The notes: a model not told the origin generated them from the sequence alone. A stretch of 64,000 bases of DNA from CAZRHH01 sp964599885 (GCA_964599885.1 CAZRHH010000010.1:1-64000); one strand, 5' to 3'; shown: positions 17,498 to 26,038, numbered from the stretch's first letter. Translations and numbers: made by a program.

Positions 17498-17941
17498 ATG
17501 CCGATCGAGAACAGGAATCTGGAGCCAGGGACCGTGCTGGTGGCGCGGCACAAGAAGGCGGAGCACCGCTGCGAGGTGGTGCAGACGGACGCGGGGCTGC
17601 GCTACCGCCTGACGGACGGCAAGGAGTTCAACAGCCCGTCGTCGGCGGGACGGGAGATCACCGGCGGCGTTGCGGTGAACGGCTGGCGGTTCTGGAGCCT
17701 CGAAGGCGACCTGAAGCCGCGCGCGGCCAAGACGGCGAAGCCCAAGGCAGAAAAGACCGCCACCAAGAAGGCGCCAGCGAAGAAGGCCAGCGGCAAGAAG
17801 AAGGGCGCGAAGAAGCCGGCCGCGAAGAAGGCGGCACGGGCGGCGAGCCGCGGTTCGTACGGGTGCGGCGTGTGCGGCGACGAGTTCCCGACGATGAAGG
17901 CCGCGACCGACCACGCGACGGAAGCGCACATCGCCAACTAA
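17498..17941 (+). CDS. RAMA-domain protein with H1-like basic linker and C2H2 finger
   Basis: A 147-residue protein in three parts. Residues 8-65 resemble a RAMA domain (LEPGTVLVARHKK, REITGGVAVNGWRFWSLEG), a module known next to or fused with restriction enzymes and DNA methylases. Residues 70-118 are a Lys/Ala/Pro tract like histone H1 tails (KKAPAKKASGKKKGAKK). Residues 123-145 hold a zinc-finger pattern (CGVCGDEF, then HATEAH; C-x2-C-x12-H-x4-H). It probably binds DNA. The ATG at 17498 follows GAGAGGAG; an ATG at 17444 lies in the promoter -10 and is rejected. A methyltransferase is encoded two genes upstream. Confidence 0.72.
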   Translation: MPIENRNLEPGTVLVARHKKAEHRCEVVQTDAGLRYRLTDGKEFNSPSSAGREITGGVAVNGWRFWSLEGDLKPRAAKTAKPKAEKTATKKAPAKKASGKKKGAKKPAAKKAARAASRGSYGCGVCGDEFPTMKAATDHATEAHIAN

Positions 17942-18015
17942 CCCTCGCCTTGGATCGCGCAGCGGGTCGCTTCGGCGGCTCGCTGTCGTTGTGTCTCGTC
18001 GGTGCTCGTCGGACG

Positions 18016-18037
18016 CACACGATGGCAAGATCGTGTG
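18016..18037 (+). repeat. Island dyad site S2
   Basis: CACACGAT-GGCAAG-ATCGTGTG. Both 8-bp arms are perfect complements. It lies between the RAMA gene and the gene at 18072. Confidence 0.75.
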
Positions 18038-18071
18038 GACTACCAACCGCGGTGACTAGCAGAGGTAATCA

Positions 18072-18473
18072 ATGGTAGTCTCGCGCACCTGCAGGGAGAT
18101 TCGATCAAACGGCGAGCCGTGTCGCGCCGCTCCCCTGCGCGACAGCAATTTCTGCCTGTGGCACGACCCCGAACAGGCCGACGTCGTCGCCGAAGCGCGG
18201 CGTCTGGGCGGCGTCCGCAGGAAGCGAGAGACGACGCTCGCCGGCGCCTACGAGATCGAAGGTCTTGGCTCGGTGAGCGAGATTCGCCGGATTGTCGAGA
18301 TCGCGGTGCTGGACGCGCTCAGCCTCGACAACAGCGTCGCCCGCGGCCGTCTGCTCGTAGCCTGTGCGCTGGCCGGCGCCAAGCTTCTCGAAGTCGGTGA
18401 GTTGGAGCAGCGGTTGGAAGCGGTGGAGGGCGCGCTCAAGCCGCGTCTCGTCAAGACGGTCGGTCGACGATGA
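18072..18473 (+). CDS. Small zinc-finger-like protein
   Basis: A 133-residue protein whose N-terminus has a probable metal site (C7, C17, C28 and H31 in TCREIRSNGEPCRA and FCLWHDPE), followed by a helical body with ARRLGGVRRKRE. Proteins of this layout occur in phages and integrated elements near DNA-packaging or replication genes; their role is not established. Its stop overlaps the next start (ATGA, 18470-18473), so the two genes form an operon directly after site S2. Confidence 0.7.
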   Translation: MVVSRTCREIRSNGEPCRAAPLRDSNFCLWHDPEQADVVAEARRLGGVRRKRETTLAGAYEIEGLGSVSEIRRIVEIAVLDALSLDNSVARGRLLVACALAGAKLLEVGELEQRLEAVEGALKPRLVKTVGRR

Positions 18474-19576
18474 GCGGCGCAGAGAAGCGACTCGATCGAT
18501 TGCTGCCGGCGCTCAGCGCGAAGGAGCGTGCGATCCTCATGCTCCGCGACTTCAAGGCGGACAAGACGCAGGAGCGCCAGTTGATCCGCTCTGCGCCCGA
18601 CGCGCAGGCGCTCGAACTCAACCGCCTCATTGGCTTAATGAACGCCGCCAACGGCGACCTCGCCCATGTGCTCCTCGTCATCCGCGAGCGAGCGCGGCTG
18701 GAGGAGGTGCGCTTCAGCTGGTTGCAATGGGCGCGGATGTGCGCGCTCGAGATGTGGGGCGTCCGGGCACACTTCCTCACCAGCGGGAAGGACGCGATCA
18801 CCGAGAGCGATTATCGCGAGCGCGAGGCAGAAGCACGCGGCGAGCTGCTGTCGCTCGACGAGTGCGCGACGATCTATGCGGAGGATTACCACATCTGGGA
18901 CGAAGCGGACTACACGACGGACGAGAAGAGCGGGGAACAGTTCCCCACGGACGAGGCCTGGTTCCGGGTGCGCAACCAGAAGGCCAAGGAGTTGCACGCG
19001 CTCGTTGCGGCCGGCGCGCTTCCCGGCAAAGGGAAGGGCAAGCGCCTGAAGATCGCTTGCGGGGCGTTCTACGACTGGCTCGGCCAGCCGGTGCCGGTCG
19101 CACCCGACTTCGGCATCGAGTTCGACGTCCAGCCCGATCATCGCGAACGGGAGGTGGGGCGGTCGCACCGCGAACACGAGTTCATCCGGGACATCCTCGA
19201 TCGTGGCGCATTCAACGTGGAGCTACCGCTCGACATGACGTCATCGCTCGTCATGTCACGGCCCAACGGTCGGTTCGGCGTCGAGCTGGCGCGCGTCGTC
19301 GCCGTCATCATCCGCACTGGCGTGCAGGAGAACTGGCGGCAGCTGCGCGCGATCGAGGAACAGATTGACGCGATCACGGAAGAGTACGACGGTGAGGATG
19401 TGCTGCATGAGCGGATGCGGGGATGTCTGGAAGACGCGAAAGCCACGCTCGTCGATGTCCACAAAGATCTGCAGGCGTACACGGGACCGTTCGATCTACC
19501 GGAACCGGATGAGGATCTGCGATCTACGATCCAGCGCATCGTCGATAGAGAGGTCCAGCACGTTCCGACGCTCTAG
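18470..19576 (+). CDS. Hypothetical protein, operon partner of the zinc-finger protein
   Basis: A 368-residue soluble, charged, mostly helical protein that I do not recognise. The first 80 residues (LLPALSAKERAILMLRDFK) look like a helical bundle, the middle is acidic (IYAEDYHIWDEADYTTDE) and residues 275-345 have coiled-coil character. No catalytic motif is visible. Overlap with the upstream gene and enclosure by sites S2 and S3 make the pair one module. Confidence 0.72.
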   Translation: MSGAEKRLDRLLPALSAKERAILMLRDFKADKTQERQLIRSAPDAQALELNRLIGLMNAANGDLAHVLLVIRERARLEEVRFSWLQWARMCALEMWGVRAHFLTSGKDAITESDYREREAEARGELLSLDECATIYAEDYHIWDEADYTTDEKSGEQFPTDEAWFRVRNQKAKELHALVAAGALPGKGKGKRLKIACGAFYDWLGQPVPVAPDFGIEFDVQPDHREREVGRSHREHEFIRDILDRGAFNVELPLDMTSSLVMSRPNGRFGVELARVVAVIIRTGVQENWRQLRAIEEQIDAITEEYDGEDVLHERMRGCLEDAKATLVDVHKDLQAYTGPFDLPEPDEDLRSTIQRIVDREVQHVPTL

Positions 19577-19581
19577 CGACG

Positions 19582-19603
19582 CACACCATCGAACCATCGT
19601 GTG
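19582..19603 (+). repeat. Island dyad site S3
   Basis: CACACCAT-CGAACC-ATCGTGTG. Five bases after the stop at 19576. The outer left sequence GACG matches S1 and S2; the right side continues GCGC as in S4. Confidence 0.72.
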
Positions 19604-19927
19604 GCGCGATCTTGTAGGATCGGCGTAGCAGGACTACCACGAAGGCGCTCGTGTGATCCTCGTCCTGTTGTCCGGCACCTACGTCTGTTTCGATAGCCTG
19701 CGCGCGGGCGAGACGCTCCTCGAGGCGAAACGCCCCGACGCCGCGCGGATCGTGCTATGGCAACGAGAACCGCCGCAGTCAAGATCAATGGCACCCGTAC
19801 AGGCCGCCAGTATCGTTTGGTGACGATGGTCTCCGCTTCCAAACGAAGGTCAGCGTCGACTGCTGCGTGCTCGCTGACGGCTACGACGAGACGTGGACGC
19901 GCAATCATGATTGGGGAAGGAATAGAA
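19604..19927. other. Gap before the DUF4238 gene
   Basis: About 320 bases with no gene I can support. A 56-codon frame from GTG at 19652 has no clear ribosome binding site and an unconvincing composition. It may hold the DUF4238 leader or gene remains. Confidence 0.4.
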
Positions 19928-20935
19928 ATGTCGAGCAAGCGCCATCACTTCGTTCCGCAGTTCTACCTGCGGCGTTTTGCTGACGGCGAGGGCAAGCTAC
20001 GTATCTATCGTTCCGGTACTGCTCTTGAACCCATCCGCTCTTCAGTCAAAGACGCTGCCGTGAGGACGGGCTTCTACAAGATCGACATGGACGGGCCCGG
20101 CGATCCAATGCAACTCGAAGCCGAGCTGTCAAGAATCGAAGGCGATGCCGCTGGCGCAATCGCGAGGATCTGTGCCGGCGGTTTTCCGCCGACCGACTTT
20201 GATCGTGGCGTGCTGTCGGTCTTCATGGCCCTTCAGCTCACACGCACGCCTGAGCACAGGCTGGTGATGGAGAAACAGGTAGACACTCTCGAGAAAGTCT
20301 TTTACGAGAACATGACACCAGAATGGGCGCGCCAGCGTCTGACAGAGATCGGCCTGGACCCTACTGAGGAGAGCGTCGCCGCGATCATGGACATCGCCGA
20401 GAATCCCGACCAATATGTCTTCAGTCCCGATCGGAACGAGTTCCTTCAAATGATGATGGGTGTTGCTCTGCAAATCGCGCCCATTCTTGAAGCACGTGCA
20501 TGGCGGCTTGGGATTAGCCCGGGGCCGGGCATCGTGGCCGGTGATCATGCGCCAGTCCGTTTCACACTCCCTGAGGCGCGGAGACCGTTCCTTGGCATCG
20601 GCCTCAGGGACGCACAGGAGGTGGACTTTCCCCTCGACCGCTACCACGCACTCGTCACATTCAAAGCCGGCCCTGAGGAGACATTCGTTCTGACCCGCGA
20701 GAACGTCATCTTCATCAATTCGCTCGTCGCGGAAACCAGCCATGACTTCGTGTTTCAGCACCCGGATGACCCGCGTATTGACTACATGGTGCCGAAGAGC
20801 CGACGACCCCTCATGCTGGTTAATCAGCAGCCCGTCTATGCTGCCGACAAGAAGATACGCCGACTCGCGCCGATCTTTGCGCCGCACTCCGTGCGTTCTG
20901 GCAGCCCCTTCGACGACGAGCCACCGAAGACCTGA
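19928..20935 (+). CDS. DUF4238 family protein
   Basis: A 335-residue protein opening with the DUF4238 signature (KRHHFVPQFYLRRFAD). The family's function is not established; members occur in mobile and accessory regions and have been suspected of nuclease or defence roles. A second conserved patch is VFMALQLTRTPEHR near residue 100. The start is set by the signature and by GGGGAAGGA upstream; an earlier ATG at 19757 would add non-conserved sequence. Base composition is less GC-rich than the chromosomal genes. It sits alone between S3 and S4. Confidence 0.8.
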   Translation: MSSKRHHFVPQFYLRRFADGEGKLRIYRSGTALEPIRSSVKDAAVRTGFYKIDMDGPGDPMQLEAELSRIEGDAAGAIARICAGGFPPTDFDRGVLSVFMALQLTRTPEHRLVMEKQVDTLEKVFYENMTPEWARQRLTEIGLDPTEESVAAIMDIAENPDQYVFSPDRNEFLQMMMGVALQIAPILEARAWRLGISPGPGIVAGDHAPVRFTLPEARRPFLGIGLRDAQEVDFPLDRYHALVTFKAGPEETFVLTRENVIFINSLVAETSHDFVFQHPDDPRIDYMVPKSRRPLMLVNQQPVYAADKKIRRLAPIFAPHSVRSGSPFDDEPPKT

Positions 20936-20945
20936 GCTTGAAATC

Positions 20946-20967
20946 CGCACCATGTGGACATCGTGTG
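20946..20967 (+). repeat. Island dyad site S4
   Basis: CGCACCAT-GTGGAC-ATCGTGTG. Ten bases after the DUF4238 stop; asymmetric, with the perfect arm on the right. Confidence 0.7.
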
Positions 20968-21002
20968 GCGCCTATCACGTAACGGCCAAGTGATCCCGAC
21001 GC

Positions 21003-21248
21003 ATGACGGCTCACCCGGTGCTGTTCGTGCTGCGGAAGCGAGCCGAGGAAGCGGGCGTCGGCAAGTTCTCGCCCCACGACCTGCGGCGCACGTTCATCAG
21101 CGACCTACTCGACGCGGGCGCGGACATTTCGACGGTGCAGGGGCTCGCCGGTCACGCGAACGTGCAGACGACGGTGCGCTACGACCGGCGCGGCGAACAG
21201 GCGAAGCAGAGGGCGGCAGCGCTCATTCATGTACCCTACATCGAATGA
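21003..21248 (+). pseudogene. Truncated tyrosine recombinase (catalytic C-terminus only)
   Basis: The 81-codon frame encodes only the end of a phage-type integrase: HDLRRTFISDLL (the HxxR box), LAGHANVQTTVRYDRRG (the second conserved His and the Tyr nucleophile), and a short tail. The N-terminal DNA-binding domain and the first catalytic Arg are missing. It differs in sequence from the full integrase at 34,727, so it derives from a different element. It directly follows site S4. Confidence 0.85.
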
Positions 21249-22195
21249 GGTCGTCACAACGAAAGAGCGTTTCAAGAAAGCTGCGCCTGATTCGCGAGGC
21301 AGTCCGAAAATGGGACAGCCTCGAAGACCTGACCGAATACTACGTCACCACTGATTCCGGGCGATGGCCAAGAAACGAACGCCTCTTGCGGCAGGTGGCT
21401 CCCCGCCTTCGAACCATCGCGAGCGAACTTTCGCCCGAACTCGACGCCGTGAACCGTATGGCGACGCAGCAATTAATATTCCTCTTGCAGGTCGGGCCAC
21501 GCTTTGACAGCCCGGATTTTAGAGTTCTCTACGCGCAAGTTCGCGGTCACATGACTCGCGCAGAGGGGCATCTGCGACAACGGCTGGAGGAAGCAATGGA
21601 AGCGGAGCGGCGAACGATAACTGAATACCTCGCTCGCCATGAATCCGAATCGCCGGGAAAGCTCGCCGAAGCCGACGAGATAGCAGCGGCGGTCGGGCTC
21701 GATGGGAAGCGGGTGAGAATCCAGTTGCGATTGTTGAAGAACGATGGACTAGTGCAGTTGTCGGAAGCACACGGAGATTCGGTGAGCGCCATTATCACCG
21801 CCGAGGGGCACAGATATCTCGAAGAAGGACGGCCAACTTCGCAGCCATCGATTCGCATCGGTCAGGTAGTGGTGGGGCACAACTACGGGATACAAGCGGC
21901 CGATGTCGGCGTAGTGATTCAGGGGGAGACCGGCCTATCGGCCTCACTTCAGCCGCTGATAGAGCAACTGTTGGTCTGCATCCGAGACAGCGGGAATTCT
22001 GATGAGGAGAAAGATGATGCGTCCATTGAACTAGCGCAGGTTGCAGCAGAGGCGAAGAAGCACAAGCCCAACCGCGAGCGCCTCATCGGGTTCATCAAGA
22101 ATCTGGCAACAATATCGCAAGCTCTGGCGCTCGGGCCCAACGCTGCGGTAGTCATCGAGCAGATGACATCAATCGTTGAGGCGATGCCCTTATAA
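21245..22195 (+). CDS. Winged-helix-domain hypothetical protein
   Basis: A 316-residue protein starting at the ATG that overlaps the integrase fragment's stop (ATGA, 21245-21248). Residues 1-115 are helical and unassigned. Residues 120-190 look like a winged helix (ADEIAAAVGLDGKRVRIQLR, then NDGLVQLS). The final 110 residues carry an isoleucine/valine-glycine strand pattern (IRIGQVVVGHNYGIQAADVG) followed by helices. I recall similar C-terminal ends on accessory and defence-type proteins, but assign no function. Base composition is lower in GC than its neighbours. Confidence 0.62.
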   Translation: MRSSQRKSVSRKLRLIREAVRKWDSLEDLTEYYVTTDSGRWPRNERLLRQVAPRLRTIASELSPELDAVNRMATQQLIFLLQVGPRFDSPDFRVLYAQVRGHMTRAEGHLRQRLEEAMEAERRTITEYLARHESESPGKLAEADEIAAAVGLDGKRVRIQLRLLKNDGLVQLSEAHGDSVSAIITAEGHRYLEEGRPTSQPSIRIGQVVVGHNYGIQAADVGVVIQGETGLSASLQPLIEQLLVCIRDSGNSDEEKDDASIELAQVAAEAKKHKPNRERLIGFIKNLATISQALALGPNAAVVIEQMTSIVEAMPL

Positions 22196-22206
22196 CGGCA
22201 AGCCAA

Positions 22207-22548
22207 CTATCCGTGCAACCCGAGGCCGTCGTCCTCGCGGAGTGACAGGTTGCCATCGTCGTCCTCGACGTAGTCGCAGCCGTAGCAGTTCCGCTCGTCG
22301 TCGAAGCCCTGCCCGCAATGGATACAGAGATGCCCCACCTCGAAACTCCTCACGGTCGTGCAGTCGTCCTCGTCGCAGAGGCAGACTTCGGCGAGCGGGC
22401 CGTACAGCGAGGGCCACTTGTCGATGAGTTCGTCGCCGTGTGGCAGACGCGCACGACCGCGACGTTCGCCGGGGGAGACGGCCCAACCGAGGGCGAGAGC
22501 CCGCGCAAGTGCGGACGCCGGTTGACGCGAAATGGACTGTCGGTTCAC
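22207..22548 (-). CDS. Small Cys-rich (zinc-ribbon-like) protein
   Basis: A 113-residue protein with six cysteines in pairs (EVCLCDEDDC, LCIHCGQGF, NCYGCDYVED) and an acidic tail, so it probably binds zinc. It begins with GTG in a GTGA overlap with the stop of the preceding minus-strand gene, and GAAGG precedes it. Small zinc proteins like this are frequent in actinophage- and island-type operons. Function unknown. Confidence 0.58.
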   Translation of the reverse strand: MNRQSISRQPASALARALALGWAVSPGERRGRARLPHGDELIDKWPSLYGPLAEVCLCDEDDCTTVRSFEVGHLCIHCGQGFDDERNCYGCDYVEDDDGNLSLREDDGLGLHG

Positions 22549-22700
22549 GATGCACCTTCACGCTTCTTCGGACTCTTGCCGGGTCGGCGAGGAGGGCACT
22601 TCGGGCAGAAGGTCGGCACAACGGTGATGTCCCACCGCTTCTGGCGTACGCGCCGCGCCTCCGCTAAACAGGTAGGCACAGGGACATCGCTGCCCGACAC
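22545..22700 (-). CDS. Very small Cys-containing protein
   Basis: About 51 codons from the GTG at 22,700 (SGSDVPVPTCLAEARRVRQK, then FCPKCPPRRPG). The pattern of a helix followed by CPKC resembles small zinc proteins of phages. The frame is open upstream to a TTG at 22,745, but that part crosses dyad S5, so the GTG inside the S5 left arm is preferred. The stop overlaps the next gene's start (GTGA). Start uncertain. Confidence 0.45.
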   Translation of the reverse strand: MSGSDVPVPTCLAEARRVRQKRWDITVVPTFCPKCPPRRPGKSPKKREGAS

Positions 22701-22717
22701 GATGAGCCGATCGTGCC
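22696..22717 (+). repeat. Island dyad site S5
   Basis: GACACGAT-GAGCCG-ATCGTGCC. Near-perfect dyad whose left arm contains the probable GTG start of the small minus-strand gene. Confidence 0.72.
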
Positions 22718-22753
22718 GCGCCGGACGCGCGAGGCCATTCGGCAAGTAATGAC

Positions 22754-22777
22754 AGAGCCCGGCACGTGCCGGGCTCT
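22754..22777 (-). terminator. Perfect 24-bp palindrome, probable terminator of the cupin gene
   Basis: AGAGCCCGGCAC-GTGCCGGGCTCT forms a 12-bp stem between the cupin stop (22,809) and site S5. No U-tract follows on the minus strand, so it may instead be a protein-binding palindrome. Confidence 0.5.
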
Positions 22778-22808
22778 CAGATTGATCTCGCTCCGGCGAC
22801 GAGGCGAA

Positions 22809-23165
22809 CTAGCTCTTCGCGTAGTTCGTTGCACCCTGCCAATCGATCGCGACAACCGCCTCATCACCGACAACCCACGCGTCGTGCCCGGACGGCATGA
22901 CGGCGACATCGCCCGGTCCCATCTCGAACTCCTGACCGTCGGCCATCTTCACATGCATTCGGCCGGAGATCTGGTACATGAAGTGCGGTGCTTCGCACCA
23001 CTCGGTCTTGGCGATCGGCTTCACATGCTCCGACCACCGCCAGCCAGGCTCGAAGGTCGCTTTGCCGACGCTGCCGCCACCGATGTTCACCAAGTCGATG
23101 TGACCGCGATCGAACTTGCGCGTCTCGTCGGGCTTTCCCACGTTCTTGGACTCTGCTTTCGCCAT
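22809..23165 (-). CDS. Cupin-domain protein
   Basis: A 118-residue single-cupin protein: the first motif is around FEPGWRWSEHVKPI, then HFMYQISGRMHVKMADG and FEMGPGDVAVMPSGHDAWV. Small cupins bind a metal and act as sensors, isomerases or dioxygenases; the role is not readable here. The start at 23165 has GGGAGGAAG upstream. It has its own promoter at 23,211-23,239 and lies alone between S5 and S6, so it looks like a one-gene cassette. Confidence 0.83.
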   Translation of the reverse strand: MAKAESKNVGKPDETRKFDRGHIDLVNIGGGSVGKATFEPGWRWSEHVKPIAKTEWCEAPHFMYQISGRMHVKMADGQEFEMGPGDVAVMPSGHDAWVVGDEAVVAIDWQGATNYAKS

Positions 23166-23210
23166 GGCTTCCTCCCTTAATGTATGGATCGCCGCTAGGG
23201 CGGCAGATAG

Positions 23211-23239
23211 AGTGTCGATCCGTCCATAGGCACTGTCAA
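23211..23239 (-). promoter_or_regulatory. Promoter of the cupin gene
   Basis: On the minus strand TTGACA (23,239-23,234), 17 bases, GACACT (23,216-23,211). The -35 is only seven bases from dyad S6. Confidence 0.55.
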
Positions 23240-23245
23240 CGAGCG

Positions 23246-23267
23246 GACACGATTGTGCCATCGTGTC
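23246..23267 (+). repeat. Island dyad site S6
   Basis: GACACGAT-TGTGCC-ATCGTGTC. Perfect 8-bp arms. It separates the leftward cupin gene from the rightward membrane-protein gene. Confidence 0.78.
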
Positions 23268-23489
23268 CTGCGTCGGGCGGTCCGCTCATAGGGCGCTTCG
23301 ACTCCAAGAGCCTTTCGCAGGAGGATGGATGAACCCGGCATGTTCTATAGGGCAACCCCTCATGCCGAGATCCCGCAGCAAGGGTTACGGTTTCTCAGAA
23401 GACCCCGAGCGACGGCGGCAGACTTGGCGATGAGAGCCTTCACGGAGACCGCCGCCAGTAGCGCAATCACGTGAACCGAGGAGGCTCAG

Positions 23490-24131
23490 ATGCACACGAG
23501 ATCAAAACCGAGGGCGGATGAGCCCGACGCTACTGAGGACGGCGGAATCGTCGAGAGGGAAGTGGAGACTGTTCGAACGCGGGAGCATGTCGCTGGTGCA
23601 GCCGTGGACGTCGCCCTACCAGACTCACGGGCTGCTCTCAGCGAGCGGAGGGTGGGCTATTTCGAATTGCTTCCGGAGCGACTCAGAGCCGTAGGGTTAG
23701 TCGCGCGGACCGCGATCGTAGGGCTGCTCGGCATCAGGTTCCTGCTCCTCGCATCAGGTGTCGGCACAAACAGCACATTTGGCGGGCTCATTGGGGATGT
23801 GTCGTGGTTCTTCGCGCGTCCATTCGCCAACGTCTTCAGCAACCGTTCGTTAGGCTCGGCTGTCATCGAAGCCTCTACGCTCGTGGCGATGATCGTCTAT
23901 TTCTTGCTCTTCGCGCTCCTTGGCACGCTGGTCGCGGCATTGGCGCCTCGGCTGAGTCGGGTTCCGGGACGGCGCCGCGTAACGACCTTTCGGGCATCGA
24001 CCGCGGTGCCCGAGTCGACTCCGCTACTGGACGGTGGCGAACGCCACCGGCCGTCACGCCCGATCGCTGCGACGGACGATGTGCGTAAGCATCGCCGGCT
24101 CTTACGCCTGGCGCGTGCACGAAAGTTGTAG
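23490..24131 (+). CDS. Membrane protein, function unknown
   Basis: A 213-residue protein with a charged N-terminus (1-60), two membrane segments (about 70-90, GLVARTAIVGLLGIRFLLLA, and 126-150, STLVAMIVYFLLFALLGTLV) and a basic C-terminus ending RLLRLARARKL. The spacing resembles YggT-type proteins, without a confident match. GAGGAGG lies upstream of the ATG. Confidence 0.62.
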   Translation: MHTRSKPRADEPDATEDGGIVEREVETVRTREHVAGAAVDVALPDSRAALSERRVGYFELLPERLRAVGLVARTAIVGLLGIRFLLLASGVGTNSTFGGLIGDVSWFFARPFANVFSNRSLGSAVIEASTLVAMIVYFLLFALLGTLVAALAPRLSRVPGRRRVTTFRASTAVPESTPLLDGGERHRPSRPIAATDDVRKHRRLLRLARARKL

Positions 24132-24235
24132 TTCTGCTATGACGGCTCAGCAGGGCAATCTGCAGTTGCCGGCGTCATTTCCCGGAGTGGTGCACGACGC
24201 GTCCACAGACCGCCACCACTTGGTCATGGTGTCAG

Positions 24236-24796
24236 CTATTTCGGCTGCCGCAGACGCGCGAAGTACTGGTGTGAGCATGTTCGCGAGCACACGACTGGTG
24301 CCGCCTGATAGCGCCGGCGCCGTTCTCGCTGAACGGTCCAGGGGAAGTGCTCCTTGCATATGATGCAGGTCGCTTCGCCAAGCACGCGGGCATGGTGACG
24401 CCGCTGGCGCTCCGCGCGTCGTTCGCGAAGCTCGTCCGGACTCGAAGCCCGATGTGTCGGCAATCCAAGGTCCCGGCACAGGCGTACGAGGACTGCCTTC
24501 GGGACATCTGCGTCGCGAGCGATCTCGTCCCACGAAGTCCCTGACGCCCCGTAGCGATTGCGCAGCGCTTCCGGATGTGCGCGCAGGTACCTGCGAACTC
24601 GCGTGGCAAAGACGCGTTGACGCTTCGCGGTGTAGCCAGGGAGGAGTGTAAAGGCCATCTGTCGTGTCACGCCGATCGCGCGCGCGATGTCGGCCAAGGT
24701 GTAGTGTGCGTGGGGCTTGGGATGCGTCGCGAGGAACGACTGCAGACGCCCTTCAGCCGTCTCGCCGGCACGCGCTGGAAGATGCTTCCCGCCCAC
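24236..24796 (-). CDS. HTH and zinc-motif DNA-binding protein
   Basis: A 186-residue basic protein with two helix-turn-helix-like regions (YTLADIARAIGVTRQMAF near 33-50 and SWDEIARDADVPKAVLVRL near 88-106) and a C-terminal four-Cys site (TCIICKEHF, then VCSRTCSHQYF). This suggests a regulator or DNA-processing accessory factor of mobile elements. It starts with GTG. It faces the membrane-protein gene, 105 bases away. Confidence 0.65.
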   Translation of the reverse strand: MGGKHLPARAGETAEGRLQSFLATHPKPHAHYTLADIARAIGVTRQMAFTLLPGYTAKRQRVFATRVRRYLRAHPEALRNRYGASGTSWDEIARDADVPKAVLVRLCRDLGLPTHRASSPDELRERRAERQRRHHARVLGEATCIICKEHFPWTVQRERRRRYQAAPVVCSRTCSHQYFARLRQPK

Positions 24797-24935
24797 ACGC
24801 GCAGCCTAGCAGCCCTGTGCTGCGCGAGGAATCTCCCCACTGCCGCGGTCAACGGGTCCGCAGGCTGGCCACGCGAGGTCGCCGGTCAACGCCGCCGAGG
24901 CTAACGCCCTGCAACGGCCTAGCGGCAGGCGCACA

Positions 24936-24957
24936 GACACAATCAAACAATCGTGCA
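24936..24957 (+). repeat. Island dyad site S7
   Basis: GACACAAT-CAAACA-ATCGTGCA. The left arm has one change from GACACGAT; the right arm keeps ATCGTG. Confidence 0.65.
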
Positions 24958-25027
24958 TGGAGTCGTCGAGAGCGCGAGGCATGACTACAAAGCGCGTTGT
25001 CCTGCGCTCGAACTCAAGCATGGCAAC

Positions 25028-25765
25028 CTAACGTTTGCAATCCGCGCATCCCCGCCAACGATGAACGGTCAAGCCGTGGCGGGTCGCATCCACGACCGCA
25101 GCGTGGAACTTTTCAGGCGGGAAGCGCCTCGTCGTCTCGAATCGGATCGAGATTTCCCAGTCCGAGTGGAGGGGCATTTCGAAGGCTGGGTTGCGCCACA
25201 GACCCGACCCGGCGGCCACCCAGTGATAACTCTCGTTTGTAAATCCCCACGCGCTCTTGTCGCCATCGTACTTCTGGGCGAGCGTCATGCTGACTTTGCG
25301 ACGTGGTGGTATTTCCATGTAACGCCCGGCCTCGATGCTTCCCGGACCGGTCGGTTCTGGGGCGCCCGCCCATCGTCCGTAATACCCAAACGCCAAGATC
25401 GACCCGCCATGCGCCTGGGAATCCGGCGTGAACGGTCGAAAGCTCAGAACTGCATCAGTGGCCCACGCAGTGCTTCTTGGAAACATCGAGAGCGGCCAGC
25501 TGCCGTGATGCCTGTTATCAACCCACAGGCTGTAATAAGACAAATTCTTCTCGTACGACCCGGCTGGAGGTGGAACTAGATCGTCCCGAATTCGGATCTC
25601 CGTTGCGCCATTCGCCGCGACTCGATACGTCAAGTCTTCCCGGTATGGTTCCCCGGTTATCTTGACGTCCGGTTGTTGAACCCAAGCTCCAAGCAGAAAC
25701 ACTGCTCCGCCGGCCAAGAGGCTCGTCCCGAACCCAAGAGTAAAACCTACCGCGATCGCATCCAT
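25028..25765 (-). CDS. Membrane-anchored hypothetical protein
   Basis: A 245-residue protein: an N-terminal membrane helix (MDAIAVGFTLGFGTSLLAGG and onward to about residue 27), then an exported or cytoplasmic beta-rich domain with many aromatic residues (SYYSLWVDNRHHGSWPLSMF). I do not recognise the family. The methionine at 25765 is chosen because GAGGATC precedes it and it starts the membrane helix; the frame extends 70 codons further upstream. Low GC for the window. Confidence 0.55.
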   Translation of the reverse strand: MDAIAVGFTLGFGTSLLAGGAVFLLGAWVQQPDVKITGEPYREDLTYRVAANGATEIRIRDDLVPPPAGSYEKNLSYYSLWVDNRHHGSWPLSMFPRSTAWATDAVLSFRPFTPDSQAHGGSILAFGYYGRWAGAPEPTGPGSIEAGRYMEIPPRRKVSMTLAQKYDGDKSAWGFTNESYHWVAAGSGLWRNPAFEMPLHSDWEISIRFETTRRFPPEKFHAAVVDATRHGLTVHRWRGCADCKR

Positions 25766-26038
25766 CGAACGATTGATCCTCGAACACCTTACGGTGTGTC
25801 TCCCGCCACGTTGTCCAAATTGAAACTTCGCGGCCGATAAGAATATGTAGGCATTAGACCCAAGCACCAGCACCTCGCCATCCACAATCTTGTCATCGAT
25901 GGCGCGAACAGAGTAACGGCCTAAGGCACGGCGAACTTGTCGCGCTACGATGGCACGGCCGGTTGCAGAAGGCATTGTTCGCCACCGTTCGATGGTCTGC
26001 AGTAACCAAGCTCAGAGCACGTCAATTGGAGGTGCGGC

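Noticed and set aside
19652..19822. A 56-codon GTG frame after site S3
   Set aside because: No ribosome binding site, no domain, and a second frame over the same DNA looks equally protein-like.
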